Shown here: piece by piece, positions 33,131-41,126 of the stretch
How positions within the stretch are numbered: the stretch's first letter is position 1
Layout of the letters: every line of letters begins with the position of its first letter
Assembly (NCBI GenBank): GCA_015060225.1
Contig: SUYX01000017.1
Coordinates: forward strand, 1-44,988
Origin: Bacteroidales bacterium
Lineage (GTDB): Bacteria > Bacteroidota > Bacteroidia > Bacteroidales > UBA932
Length of the DNA: 44,988 nucleotides
Reading direction: 5' to 3'
The notes under the pieces: model-generated
Told to the model about the DNA's origin: nothing
The model's input: only the letters and a program-made list of their open reading frames with translations
Databases searched by the model: none
Position numbers and translations under genes: made by a program

Positions 33131-33850
33131 ATGAAACGGACAATTCTGCTGGCAGCAATCTTATTATGCTGCATTGGAAGCACATTTGCACAAAACACTA
33201 CACAAAAAGCCAATTACATTGAGGTTTCGGCAAGAGTAAGCAAAGATATTGTTCCCGACGAAATTTATCTTTATATCATAATCACCGAAAGGGACAACAA
33301 AGGCAAGATATCTGTAGAGCAACAGGAGAAGGATATGATTGCAACTCTTAAAGACTTAGGCATCAATGTGAAAGAAGCGCTCACTGTTAACAGTATGGGG
33401 AGTTCCCTCAAAAACAAAGCTCTGAAAAAGAGCAATATATTTCTCTCAAAGAACTACACCCTCAAAGTCAATTCATCATCATTGGCCTCTGATGTTATAG
33501 AAGGGCTCAACAACCTTGACATTGCAAGAGTTGGCATATCAAGCATAAGTGTTTCCGACTCCCTGGAGAGGGAAGTCAAGAACATGCTCCTGACAGAAGC
33601 GGCACAAAAGGCACAGGAAAACGCCCGCATATTGGCTGAGGCTGTAGGATGCAAAGCAGGGAAAGCCATATACATGCAGAACTACTACACCTTTGATTCC
33701 GCCTCCAACGGCAGAATGCTGATGAAATCTTTTGCAGGCCCACAAATGGTGGACGAAAATGCTCTTATCGTTGAAGAAGAGTCTGTTGAACTTGAGGTGA
33801 CAAAGAAAAGCCTGTCAATAACTGTAAATTGCCATTTCCTTCTGGAATAG
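33131..33850 (+). CDS. SIMPL-domain (DUF541) exported protein
   Basis: The 239-residue protein has a signal peptide (cleaved near STFAQ, about residue 21). The SIMPL domain follows: YIEVSARVSKDIVPDEIYLYIIITERD, a central helix pair, and ARVGISSISVSDSLEREVKNMLLTEAAQKAQENARILAEAVGCKAGKA. The family includes BP26 and YggE, periplasmic proteins of unclear role, some linked to stress tolerance. It is divergent from the M16 gene and converges on the DUF2147 gene with only 5 bp between stops. Confidence 0.9.
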   Translation: MKRTILLAAILLCCIGSTFAQNTTQKANYIEVSARVSKDIVPDEIYLYIIITERDNKGKISVEQQEKDMIATLKDLGINVKEALTVNSMGSSLKNKALKKSNIFLSKNYTLKVNSSSLASDVIEGLNNLDIARVGISSISVSDSLEREVKNMLLTEAAQKAQENARILAEAVGCKAGKAIYMQNYYTFDSASNGRMLMKSFAGPQMVDENALIVEEESVELEVTKKSLSITVNCHFLLE

Positions 33851-33855
33851 GCAGT

Positions 33856-34227
33856 TCACTCAACAAGTCGGGTAAAGACCTCATTTTTTGATATTATACC
33901 CTTGGTGGCATGTACAATCATTGTATCTCCGCTAAGGGTAATTTTTGCACGTGCAGCAATGTTCAGTCTTGGATCATATACCCAAGGGCACTTGTAGCAC
34001 CCCTGCGCACTGTTATATTGTACATCCTTCATTACCAGCATCCCTTCATAGCTGCTGTGCGGTGGCATAGCCCAGATGATCTTGCCGGAATATGTTCCAT
34101 CGGGATTCCGGGAAATCTCTATTTTGGAATCTTGTCTGGAGGTTAGCCAGATTCCCTCTATCCCCTCTTTTTGAACCGGCATTGCCATAAGGAAAGAGGT
34201 GAGTACTGTAATTACCATTTGTTTCAT
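33856..34227 (-). CDS. DUF2147 exported protein
   Basis: The 123-residue protein starts at ATG 34227 (MKQMVITVLTSFLMAM, a short signal peptide). An upstream in-frame Met would add 29 residues with no homology. The DUF2147 body shows the opening EGIEGIWLTSRQDSKIEISRN, the strand TYSGKIIW and the closing KITLSGDTMIVHATKG. It is a small lipocalin-like beta protein, predicted periplasmic; function unknown. No terminator hairpin is visible between it and the converging SIMPL gene. Confidence 0.82.
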   Translation of the reverse strand: MKQMVITVLTSFLMAMPVQKEGIEGIWLTSRQDSKIEISRNPDGTYSGKIIWAMPPHSSYEGMLVMKDVQYNSAQGCYKCPWVYDPRLNIAARAKITLSGDTMIVHATKGIISKNEVFTRLVE

Positions 34228-34300
34228 ATAGTGAACGGATATTTGTTTGTTGACATGTAAAGCAACAACACATCTGCGGTTATGTTCACCATTATAAAAC

Positions 34301-34330
34301 AAAAAAGGCTGCACCCTTGCGGATACAGCC
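34301..34330 (-). terminator. Terminator of the rpsF-rpsR-rplI operon
   Basis: A 10-bp stem (34307-34316 with 34321-34330) with a GCAA tetraloop on the minus strand, followed by TTTTTTG. Confidence 0.9.
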
Positions 34331-34349
34331 CATATTGCGGTTGAAGAAA

Positions 34350-34799
34350 TTACTCTGCAACAACCTCAACTTTGATGGTAGCCTTGATGTCCTTGTAGCA
34401 TTTTACAGTTGCATCGTAGATACCAACCTCCTGAAGTTTAGCAGCATCAACAATAGTGATGTTTCTTCTGTCAATCTCAAAACCTTTCTGGCCAAGAGCC
34501 TCAGCAACCTGAATATTGTTAACTGAGCCGAAGATTTTGCCGGTTGAGCTTACTTTGGTTGCAACAGTTACCTGTACACCCTCAAGTTTAGCTGCCAAAG
34601 CCTGTGCATCCTCCCTAAGTTTAGCCTCCTTGTGAGCTCTCTGTCTCATGTTCTCTGCATGTACTTTCTTTGCAGATGGAGTAGCCATGATGGCTATTCC
34701 CTGAGGAATAAGATAGTTTACAGCGTAGCCGTTCTTAACTACTACGATATCATCCTTGTGACCCAAGTGGTCAACGTCCTGTTTTAGTATAATTTCCAT
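34350..34799 (-). CDS. rplI: 50S ribosomal protein L9
   Basis: The 149-residue protein has the diagnostic L9 N-terminal domain (MEIILKQDVDHLGHKDDIVVVKNGYAVNYLIPQG), the long connecting helix (about 40-75) and the C-terminal domain (GKIFGSVNNIQVAEAL, GIYDATVKCYKDIKATIKVEVV). L9 binds 23S rRNA domain V and reaches out from the ribosome. It is third in the rpsF-rpsR-rplI operon and is followed by a terminator. Confidence 0.98.
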   Translation of the reverse strand: MEIILKQDVDHLGHKDDIVVVKNGYAVNYLIPQGIAIMATPSAKKVHAENMRQRAHKEAKLREDAQALAAKLEGVQVTVATKVSSTGKIFGSVNNIQVAEALGQKGFEIDRRNITIVDAAKLQEVGIYDATVKCYKDIKATIKVEVVAE

Positions 34800-34811
34800 C
34801 TTGTATCCTCC

Positions 34812-35084
34812 TTATTTCAATAAATCTGTTACATATGGTAGCAAAGCAAGGTGACGTGCGCGTTTAACTGCCTGAGCAACCTTTTTCTGGAATTTAAGAG
34901 AAGTACCGGTAAGTCTTCTAGGAAGAATCTTACCCTGCTCGTTGAGGAATCTCTTAAGGAACTCTGCATCCTTGTAATCTACATATTTGATACCTGCTTT
35001 TTTGAAACGGCAGTATTTTTTCTTCTTAACCTCTACTGTAGGAGGGTTAAGGTAACGAATTTCGTTGTTTACTGGATTTGCCAT
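34812..35084 (-). CDS. rpsR: 30S ribosomal protein S18
   Basis: The 90-residue protein has the S18 core [62 protein letters not shown]. It binds S6 and 16S rRNA in the platform. The single Cys in KYCRF is the remnant typical of many S18 forms. It lies between rpsF (16 bp) and rplI (12 bp) in one operon. Confidence 0.98.
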   Translation of the reverse strand: MANPVNNEIRYLNPPTVEVKKKKYCRFKKAGIKYVDYKDAEFLKRFLNEQGKILPRRLTGTSLKFQKKVAQAVKRARHLALLPYVTDLLK

Positions 35085-35100
35085 AATTTTTACCTCCTAA

Positions 35101-35442
35101 TTATTTTTGTTCAGTCTGGTTAGCTCTTCTTTTCTCAGCGTATGCAACTGCATGTTTATCCATTGCAAAAGTCAAGAAACGGATGATTCTCTCATCACGT
35201 CTGTACTGTGTCTCAAGTTTTGAAATGAATGCAGGCTCAGCCTTGAACTCTATAAGGTGATAAAAACCTGTGGTTTTTTTCTGGATTGGATAAGCCAATT
35301 TCCTTAGACCCCAATCCTGCTCATATACAACCTCACCGCCATTCTCCTTGATAAGATCCAAGTATTTGGCTACCGCTTCCTTCATCTGGGCATCAGACAA
35401 AACGGGAGTTGCAATGAAAACGGTCTCGTACTGTTTTAACAT
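35101..35442 (-). CDS. rpsF: 30S ribosomal protein S6
   Basis: The 113-residue protein has the S6 fold: [23 protein letters not shown], the [34 protein letters not shown] segment and [16 protein letters not shown]. It forms a heterodimer with S18. It leads the operon, driven by a complete promoter at 35525-35556, and its transcript begins with a hairpin (35479-35519). Confidence 0.98.
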   Translation of the reverse strand: MLKQYETVFIATPVLSDAQMKEAVAKYLDLIKENGGEVVYEQDWGLRKLAYPIQKKTTGFYHLIEFKAEPAFISKLETQYRRDERIIRFLTFAMDKHAVAYAEKRRANQTEQK

Positions 35443-35478
35443 TTTGTTAAAAAATTAAATTAATAAATAGTTTAGTTA

Positions 35479-35519
35479 CAAGCAGTTGGAATCCAAAAAG
35501 AGAGAATTTCCACTACTTG
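35479..35519 (-). promoter_or_regulatory. Leader hairpin of the rpsF mRNA
   Basis: Positions 35479-35486 pair with 35512-35519 (one G-U) and 35488-35491 with 35508-35511, leaving one bulged base and a 16-nt loop. It is the first thing transcribed after the promoter. It could be a binding site for S6:S18, although it lacks the CCG bulge of the known S6:S18 mRNA motif. Confidence 0.45.
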
Positions 35520-35524
35520 GGGCT

Positions 35525-35556
35525 GCAAAGATATAAACTTTTGCTTAATATACAAA
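35525..35556 (-). promoter_or_regulatory. Promoter of rpsF-rpsR-rplI
   Basis: On the minus strand TTTG (35553-35556), 19 nt, TATCTTTGC (35525-35533): an ideal Bacteroidota promoter. Its -33 box overlaps the T run of the upstream terminator. Confidence 0.8.
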
Positions 35557-35599
35557 AAAACTGCTGCCCATCCTTCCATTTCAGGAACTGACGGGCAGC
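35553..35599 (-). terminator. Terminator upstream of the rpsF promoter
   Basis: GCTGCCC (35563-35569) pairs with GGGCAGC (35593-35599), with an inner TTCC/GGAA helix, and TTTTTTTG follows on the minus strand. It is 178 bp downstream of the TPR-HTH gene. A separate -7 box (TATCTTTGC, 35645-35653) lies between, so a short RNA of about 85 nt ending here is possible; otherwise I see nothing in 35600-35776. Confidence 0.8.
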
Positions 35600-35776
35600 G
35601 GTTCAACTATAAAAATACTTGCTTAAAACTCAAATTTCACTGATGCAAAGATATGTCAAATATCCTTTTCTACCTAAAAATCCGGGCTTTTTAATATTGC
35701 AAAGCCATTTTGTATAGCACTGGTTTACAAGTATTTAATCTTTACAATTCCTTACAAAATCTTGCAAGGGCTTTTC

Positions 35777-37318
35777 TTAGCTGAAATTCATCTGCGGATC
35801 ATCCGCAATAAGGCTCTGAAGTGACTTTTTCAGACGGCTCTTCCTCACATAAATATTTTGTGGAGTATCATTAAGGATAACACTAATCTCCTGCGCTGAA
35901 AAACCGGCATAAATAAGGTTGAGAAGTTTTATGTTATCCTCTTTCAAATTGGGGAACATATCCCTCACCTTTTTAATCACATCATTGTTCTTTGCATTCA
36001 CCACCTGCTCCATCACCTCAAAATTGTCGCCACTTAGCTGAAGCTTCATAAGGTCATCCACCTTCTTGTGAAGTTTCTTTGAATTGCCGGATTCATAATA
36101 TGTCCTTACAAGCTCCCGGACCTCGGCAAAACGGTTTTCAAGAAGCTCTTTCAGTTCCTTCTCCTTTGCTTTCTGCACATCAAGTTGTGACAACAGGTTC
36201 TCCTTTGAATTCTCGGCAGTAGCCACTCTTGTACCCAAACTCTCAATATTGTCTGCATACTGTGCCAAAAGAATGTTCTTCTCATTCATCCTCCGTCTAT
36301 ACTTCCTCACAAAAAATGTCATCCCTGCAGCCACAACCAAAAACAACAATATATAAAGGGCCACCATACGGAGATTCCTGACTTTCATATTGTAATTCTC
36401 CTCCTCAAGCCTTCTCTGCCAGAACTGCTGCTCAGCCTCCCTCACAGATTCGCTTCTTGCAGCAAACTCAATGGAATCCTTTATCTGTATATACTTGACC
36501 ATTGCCTGCGACGCCTCTCTCCAATTTCCGGTTTTCAGTGCAACCTGGGCAGAGATGTCATACAGTTCCAAAAGACTGGCGGGAGACTCCACTTCCCCAT
36601 TCATTTGTCGGGAATATTTCTTCAGGTATCCCGACGATTTCTCCACATCACCCTTCTTCAAATATATTTTTGCAAGAAGCGGATAATCCAAAGGGTTCTC
36701 TATGCTGTCATTGAATTTGTTATATGTACTGTCCAACTGGGCAAGAGCCTTGGCTTCACCGCCATCCAAGCGGCAATACTGGGCAGCAATTGCAGTGGAA
36801 TATCTCATAAGGGCGTCATTGAAGAGATTCTCCTTACTCACCACAGCACTGTCCTGTGGGCTGAACAACATTTTGTTCCTCATCTGCAGCGCCTGCTGTA
36901 TGGCTTCCCTATAATAGGCAATGGACTCCATTACGCCTCCATTAACAGCATAAACCCTGGCCATCCCCTCATACACAAACATCTTGTGCTCCCTGACATC
37001 AATCCCGGCCATGTCAAAAAAATCCAGAGCTCTGGAAAACATCTCCAGCGCATTGGCATAATCCATCTTATAGGCATACAGCTCCCCTTTGTGACGGCAT
37101 ATCTGCCCCTTCAACACAACTTTATCCGTAGATGAGCACAACTCCTCAGCCAGCAGAAACTCCTCCATGGCATCATAATACTTGTGTTCCCTCTGATAGG
37201 TCTGTCCGGTATAGAAGTGGTACAGAGCCAACTCAAGTTCAGGAGAAATTACTTCTTCAGAATGAGTACAGGCTACAGCCAGCAATACTATAAATATATA
37301 CCTTATAAATCTCATCAT
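35777..37318 (-). CDS. TPR-transmembrane-HTH regulatory protein
   Basis: The 513-residue protein has an N-terminal signal with a lipobox-like VAC (Cys17). Tetratricopeptide-like helical repeats cover about 25-300 (LALYHFYTGQTYQREHKYYDAMEEF, ALEMFSRALDFFD). One transmembrane helix lies near 320-343 (VALYILLFLVVAAGMTFFV), followed by a coiled coil. The C-terminal LuxR-like HTH is about 455-510 (LKEDNIKLLNLIYAGFSAQEISVILNDTPQNIYVRKSRLKKSL). This periplasmic sensor, membrane, cytoplasmic DNA-binding layout is common in Bacteroidota, but ligands are rarely known. A -7 box TAACTTTG is at 37335-37342. Confidence 0.88.
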   Translation of the reverse strand: MMRFIRYIFIVLLAVACTHSEEVISPELELALYHFYTGQTYQREHKYYDAMEEFLLAEELCSSTDKVVLKGQICRHKGELYAYKMDYANALEMFSRALDFFDMAGIDVREHKMFVYEGMARVYAVNGGVMESIAYYREAIQQALQMRNKMLFSPQDSAVVSKENLFNDALMRYSTAIAAQYCRLDGGEAKALAQLDSTYNKFNDSIENPLDYPLLAKIYLKKGDVEKSSGYLKKYSRQMNGEVESPASLLELYDISAQVALKTGNWREASQAMVKYIQIKDSIEFAARSESVREAEQQFWQRRLEEENYNMKVRNLRMVALYILLFLVVAAGMTFFVRKYRRRMNEKNILLAQYADNIESLGTRVATAENSKENLLSQLDVQKAKEKELKELLENRFAEVRELVRTYYESGNSKKLHKKVDDLMKLQLSGDNFEVMEQVVNAKNNDVIKKVRDMFPNLKEDNIKLLNLIYAGFSAQEISVILNDTPQNIYVRKSRLKKSLQSLIADDPQMNFS

Positions 37319-37334
37319 TTTATAATGTTCAGGA

Positions 37335-37342
37335 CAAAGTTA
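37335..37342 (-). promoter_or_regulatory. -7 box of the TPR-HTH gene
   Basis: TAACTTTG on the minus strand, 16 nt before the ATG at 37318, with TTTG 21 nt upstream inside the loop of the pepD terminator. The predicted leader is only about 10 nt. Confidence 0.55.
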
Positions 37343-37352
37343 GCACATAAAA

Positions 37353-37384
37353 TTGAAGGCGGCCAAAAAATTGACCGCCTTCAA
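37353..37384 (-). terminator. Terminator of the acyltransferase-DUF4831-pepD operon
   Basis: A 13-bp stem with one G-U pair (37353-37365 with 37372-37384) around a 6-nt loop, followed by TTTTATG on the minus strand. Confidence 0.85.
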
Positions 37385-37401
37385 CATCATTTTTGAATGG
37401 A

Positions 37402-38859
37402 TTATTTCTTAGGAGCCTCTTTAAGAACCTCAACTACAAAATCATACCATTTGCCCACTGAATCAATCTCAACCCTCTCATCAGGTGAGTGAGGAGAGAA
37501 GATTGTAGGACCGCATGAAACCATATCCCAGTTAGGGTAAGTACCGCCAAGGATACCGCACTCAAGACCTGCATGGATAGCCATAACTGCAGGCTGTTTG
37601 CCATAAAGCTTCTCATACACAGCCTTCATCTCCTTAAGGATTGGAGATGCCATATTTGGAGCCCATCCAGAATATCCGCCTCTGAATGAAACCTCAGCAC
37701 CCGCCAACTCAAATACTGCACGCATTCTCTCAGCAAGGTCATCTTTTGCTGTATCTACAGAACTTCTCATCAAAGAGTGTACGTTAATTACACCATTCTC
37801 GGATTTTACAATGGCCATATTGTTTGAAGTCTCAACCAAACCAGGCATTGCATCACTCATTCTCTCTACGCCGCTTGGACAACCATACAGTGCTTTGCAC
37901 AAATTGAGGGCAACTTTCTGCTCAATAGCCTCTGCAGCAAGAGGAGCATCCTCAAGGTAAACTTTAGCATCCTTGTCAGTTGCAGCATATTCTACTTTCA
38001 CCTCAGCCTCCACTTTTGCAACAACAGCTTTTGCTGCTTCAAGTTTGTCAGCAGGAACTGCAATTACAGCAACTGCCTCCCTTGGGATTGCATTACGCAT
38101 ATTGCCACCCTCAACAGAAACAAGTCTTGCATCAAGATCCCTCAACAAAGGAAGCAAAGCCCTTGTCATAACCTTGTTTGCATTTGCACGGTAAAGGATT
38201 ATATCCATACCTGAGTGGCCTCCTACAAGACCTTTAACATTAAGGACCTGGCCTACATAACCTGCAGGAACTGCCTCAGTATTGTATTTGAAAGTAGCAG
38301 AACAATCCAAACCGCCTGCACAACCTACATAAAGTTCACCCTCAGTCTCTGAATCAAGGTTAATGAGGATATCACCTTTAAGGACACCCGGTTTAAGAGC
38401 GCGGGCACCTGTCATACCGGTCTCCTCATCAATTGTGATAAGGACCTCAAGAGGACCATGTACCATATCTTTTGACTCCAATACTGCCATAGCCACAGCA
38501 CAACCCAAACCGTTGTCAGCACCAAGAGTAGTACCGGTTGCATAAACCATATTGCCTACAATTCTAGGTTTGATAGGGTCCTTCTTGAAATCGTGCTCAA
38601 CATCGTTGTTCTTCTGAGGAACCATATCAATGTGGGCCTGAAGGATAATACCCATCCTGTCCTCCATACCTGGAGTTGCAGGTTTACGGATAATCACATT
38701 ACCAATCTCATCCTGGAAAGACTCCAGACCAAGTTTTTTCCCAAACTCACAAATGTATTTCGCTGCCTCCTGCTCAAATTTAGAAGGGCGAGGGATCTGT
38801 GTCAAATCATAGAAATTTTTCCACACAACTTGTGGAGACAAATCTGCTATTGTACTCAT
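37402..38859 (-). CDS. pepD: Aminoacyl-histidine dipeptidase (PepD, M20 family)
   Basis: The 485-residue cytoplasmic dipeptidase of the Xaa-His/carnosinase type has two zinc-binding parts: ILQAHIDMVPQKN, TLGADNGLGCAVAMAVLE and ITIDEETGMTGA. A lid/dimerisation domain is inserted at about 200-390, and the final metal ligand lies in AIHAGLECGILGG near the C-terminus. Length is as in E. coli PepD. It is last in an operon with DUF4831 and an acyltransferase, 30 bp after DUF4831. It fits the peptide-use theme of the window together with the POT transporter. Confidence 0.95.
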   Translation of the reverse strand: MSTIADLSPQVVWKNFYDLTQIPRPSKFEQEAAKYICEFGKKLGLESFQDEIGNVIIRKPATPGMEDRMGIILQAHIDMVPQKNNDVEHDFKKDPIKPRIVGNMVYATGTTLGADNGLGCAVAMAVLESKDMVHGPLEVLITIDEETGMTGARALKPGVLKGDILINLDSETEGELYVGCAGGLDCSATFKYNTEAVPAGYVGQVLNVKGLVGGHSGMDIILYRANANKVMTRALLPLLRDLDARLVSVEGGNMRNAIPREAVAVIAVPADKLEAAKAVVAKVEAEVKVEYAATDKDAKVYLEDAPLAAEAIEQKVALNLCKALYGCPSGVERMSDAMPGLVETSNNMAIVKSENGVINVHSLMRSSVDTAKDDLAERMRAVFELAGAEVSFRGGYSGWAPNMASPILKEMKAVYEKLYGKQPAVMAIHAGLECGILGGTYPNWDMVSCGPTIFSPHSPDERVEIDSVGKWYDFVVEVLKEAPKK

Positions 38860-38889
38860 ATCAATGTGTATTTTATAGTGTTATAGAAA

Positions 38890-39963
38890 TTATTTCATCA
38901 ATGTTTCAATAGGGAAACTCATAATTTTACCCAACTGATATACAGGCACCCTTGTCTGGATAAGCACTTTCTGTCCGTCCATTACCTTTACAACAACAGT
39001 AACAGGTTGTCTGTATGCCACTTTCCCTTTGGTTGCCAAAGCAGCCTCCTCAACAGAGGTTGGGTCAATTTTTTCTGCATCCTCAACAATCTCAAGCACA
39101 ACTGGTCTTCCCTGCATATTATTGGCAGGAAGCAATCCCTGCTGGTCAGAAATCCTGAATGCTATATACATCATCTTTTTAGGGAAAGCCTGTGGCACAA
39201 CATCAAATGCAACGGTCTGCTCATCCTTGACACTCTTGCCCACAAACATGCTCATATACTCATCCTCAAGCCTTTTGATCTCTGCCAATGTTGCCGACAT
39301 CGCCTCCCCTGAGAATGTTGCATCTGTATCACCGGTAATGATCTCAATCCTTTTCTGGCGCAGCTTGAATATCATATCGGCAGTCTCCTCTGCCTTTTTC
39401 TCCAAACTTTTCACCACTGTCTGTTCCTGCTTCACAGGAATCTTCTCCATCCCATCAGCACCCGCAACAGTTTTATACAGGGTAGTAGTTGCATTATAAA
39501 TATTGGAAGCAGCCCCCTGAAGGAAATCATCCGGGTTGGCAACACTTGGGAAACGCCATTGGGCAGGCTTGCCTGTATACGCATCCGAAAGGGCCACAAG
39601 TCCCTGGCTGCTCATCTGAAGGAAATTTGCTGCAGCAGTCTTTGAACCCTGCAAGTTCACAACAGCCGAAACAGCCGGATCAGCCTCTATGCAAGGTACC
39701 ATCTCTATGGACTTTATCTTATAAAACTCCCCGCTTGCCGGCCTCACATCAACACCCAGGTATTTTTTCGCATACTGGGCATATGGACCTGCCTGATATG
39801 ATTCATGTTCAGCCGTAACCTTAAGCACTATGGTTGTCCTTGGCAAGGAATACACTACAGTTCCTGCCGGAGCTGTCTCTTCCGGACTCAAAACCTGCGC
39901 TGCAGCAGAAGAAACTGCCCCTGCCACAAAAAGCGCTGCAAAAAACAATTTAAATTTCATCAT
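38890..39963 (-). CDS. DUF4831 family exported protein
   Basis: The 357-residue product starts at tandem Met codons (39963 and 39960) with a signal peptide (FKLFFAALFVAGAVSSAAAQ, cleaved after AAAQ). An upstream extension in frame belongs to the acyltransferase gene region and is rejected. The body matches the Bacteroidales DUF4831 pattern: VVYSLPRTTIVLKVTAEHESYQAGPYAQYAKKYLGVD, a central helical part with RQKRIEIITGDTD, and FPKKMMYIAFRISDQQGLLPANN. No function is known. It lies 4 nt after the acyltransferase stop and is in one operon with pepD. Confidence 0.85.
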   Translation of the reverse strand: MMKFKLFFAALFVAGAVSSAAAQVLSPEETAPAGTVVYSLPRTTIVLKVTAEHESYQAGPYAQYAKKYLGVDVRPASGEFYKIKSIEMVPCIEADPAVSAVVNLQGSKTAAANFLQMSSQGLVALSDAYTGKPAQWRFPSVANPDDFLQGAASNIYNATTTLYKTVAGADGMEKIPVKQEQTVVKSLEKKAEETADMIFKLRQKRIEIITGDTDATFSGEAMSATLAEIKRLEDEYMSMFVGKSVKDEQTVAFDVVPQAFPKKMMYIAFRISDQQGLLPANNMQGRPVVLEIVEDAEKIDPTSVEEAALATKGKVAYRQPVTVVVKVMDGQKVLIQTRVPVYQLGKIMSFPIETLMK

Positions 39964-39967
39964 ACAA

Positions 39968-40933
39968 TCAATTATCAAACGGCTTCTCCCCATACAGACG
40001 CAGATATTCCTCCACCTCTTCTGGACGGAAATCCCTCTTCCATCTCTTATGGCTCCAAAGCCAGTTAACTTTATTGGCAAATATATCTTCCTGCAAATAG
40101 CATGCAAATCTTCTTGTCAACTCTCCATGAGGCACACCTTTGGTATTCTCCTCAATAAGCCTGAATTTCATTTCATACCTGCCCCTCTCCACTCGGTCTA
40201 TACCAAGATATACCATAGGTATTCCCAACTTGGAAGCAACATACTCGGCACCTCCGAGCATTTGGGTTGGCTGATTGAGGAATTTGGCAACAATCCTCTC
40301 CTCCTTTGGAGACTGGTCAGCAATGAAATAATAGAGCCCAGTAGCCCTCTTGTCCTTTAGAATATGCCTCAAAATATGCTTGGACTCCAAAATGCACCCT
40401 TTATTGCCACACTTGTCTGAAGCAAGCATCCTCATCTTAACCAGAAAAGCATCAACAGCCCTGTTCTTTGCCCTCTTGTAGCTCAAATATATGTGGTGGG
40501 AAGCAAAACCGCCAGTCTTCTCTACTCCATCCGGCCCTGCAACACCGTTGAAAAGTTCCCAATTTCCCATATGCCCCAGCACAACCACCACCTTAGGATT
40601 CCTGCTGCACAACTCATCCATCATGGATCTGTCGGGAACAGAAATCACCTCACATATCTCCTCTTGCGAAGCACTTATTGCCCAAATGCTCTCAAAGGTA
40701 ATGTCCATCATATATTTGTAGTACTCCTTTCTGAGTTTCTTTATCTCGCCATACTTCAACTGGGGAAAGCTGCGTGCCATATTTATATCTATCACACTTC
40801 TCCTGTAGCCGAACATGTTGAGGAAGAAGGCACACACATCCGAGAGGATATAAAACACCCTCCTCGGCAACAGGGAAACCGCATAGGTTATCCCCCACAA
40901 AGTCCAAAATAACAGTTTCTGAATTATAGTCAC
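39968..40933 (-). CDS. Lysophospholipid/lipid A acyltransferase (LpxL/HtrB family)
   Basis: The inner-membrane acyltransferase has about 321 residues. The catalytic HX4(D/E) motif is GHMGNWELF; YFIADQSPKEE and NWLWSHKRWK near the end are also family marks. An N-terminal hydrophobic anchor (KLLFWTLWGITYAVSLLP) precedes it. No ATG lies before the conserved region; a GTG at 40933 is the best start, with another GTG at 40969 possible. It adds a secondary acyl chain to lipid A or a related lipid. It heads the operon with DUF4831 and pepD. Confidence 0.9.
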   Translation of the reverse strand: MTIIQKLLFWTLWGITYAVSLLPRRVFYILSDVCAFFLNMFGYRRSVIDINMARSFPQLKYGEIKKLRKEYYKYMMDITFESIWAISASQEEICEVISVPDRSMMDELCSRNPKVVVVLGHMGNWELFNGVAGPDGVEKTGGFASHHIYLSYKRAKNRAVDAFLVKMRMLASDKCGNKGCILESKHILRHILKDKRATGLYYFIADQSPKEERIVAKFLNQPTQMLGGAEYVASKLGIPMVYLGIDRVERGRYEMKFRLIEENTKGVPHGELTRRFACYLQEDIFANKVNWLWSHKRWKRDFRPEEVEEYLRLYGEKPFDN

Positions 40934-41028
40934 AAAAACAAATTTAAGGAAAAATTGCCAAACACACACAAAAAATGCTCAATCTTTTAATATCTCACAT
41001 TCTTTTATCCTAAAAACAATAATTATTT

Positions 41029-41058
41029 TTTGCAAAAAGAGGCTTTTTTATAACTTTG
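41029..41058 (+). promoter_or_regulatory. Promoter of the POT transporter gene
   Basis: TTTG (41029-41032), 18 nt, TAACTTTG (41051-41058), with a leader of about 60 nt before the ATG at 41127. The rest of the 190-bp gap to the acyltransferase gene is AT-rich with no other feature. Confidence 0.6.
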
Positions 41059-41126
41059 TCAAAGTTTGCCTTTATTGCAACCCTAAAGCACTGAAAATTT
41101 CATTATTAAATTTAACAACTAATATT

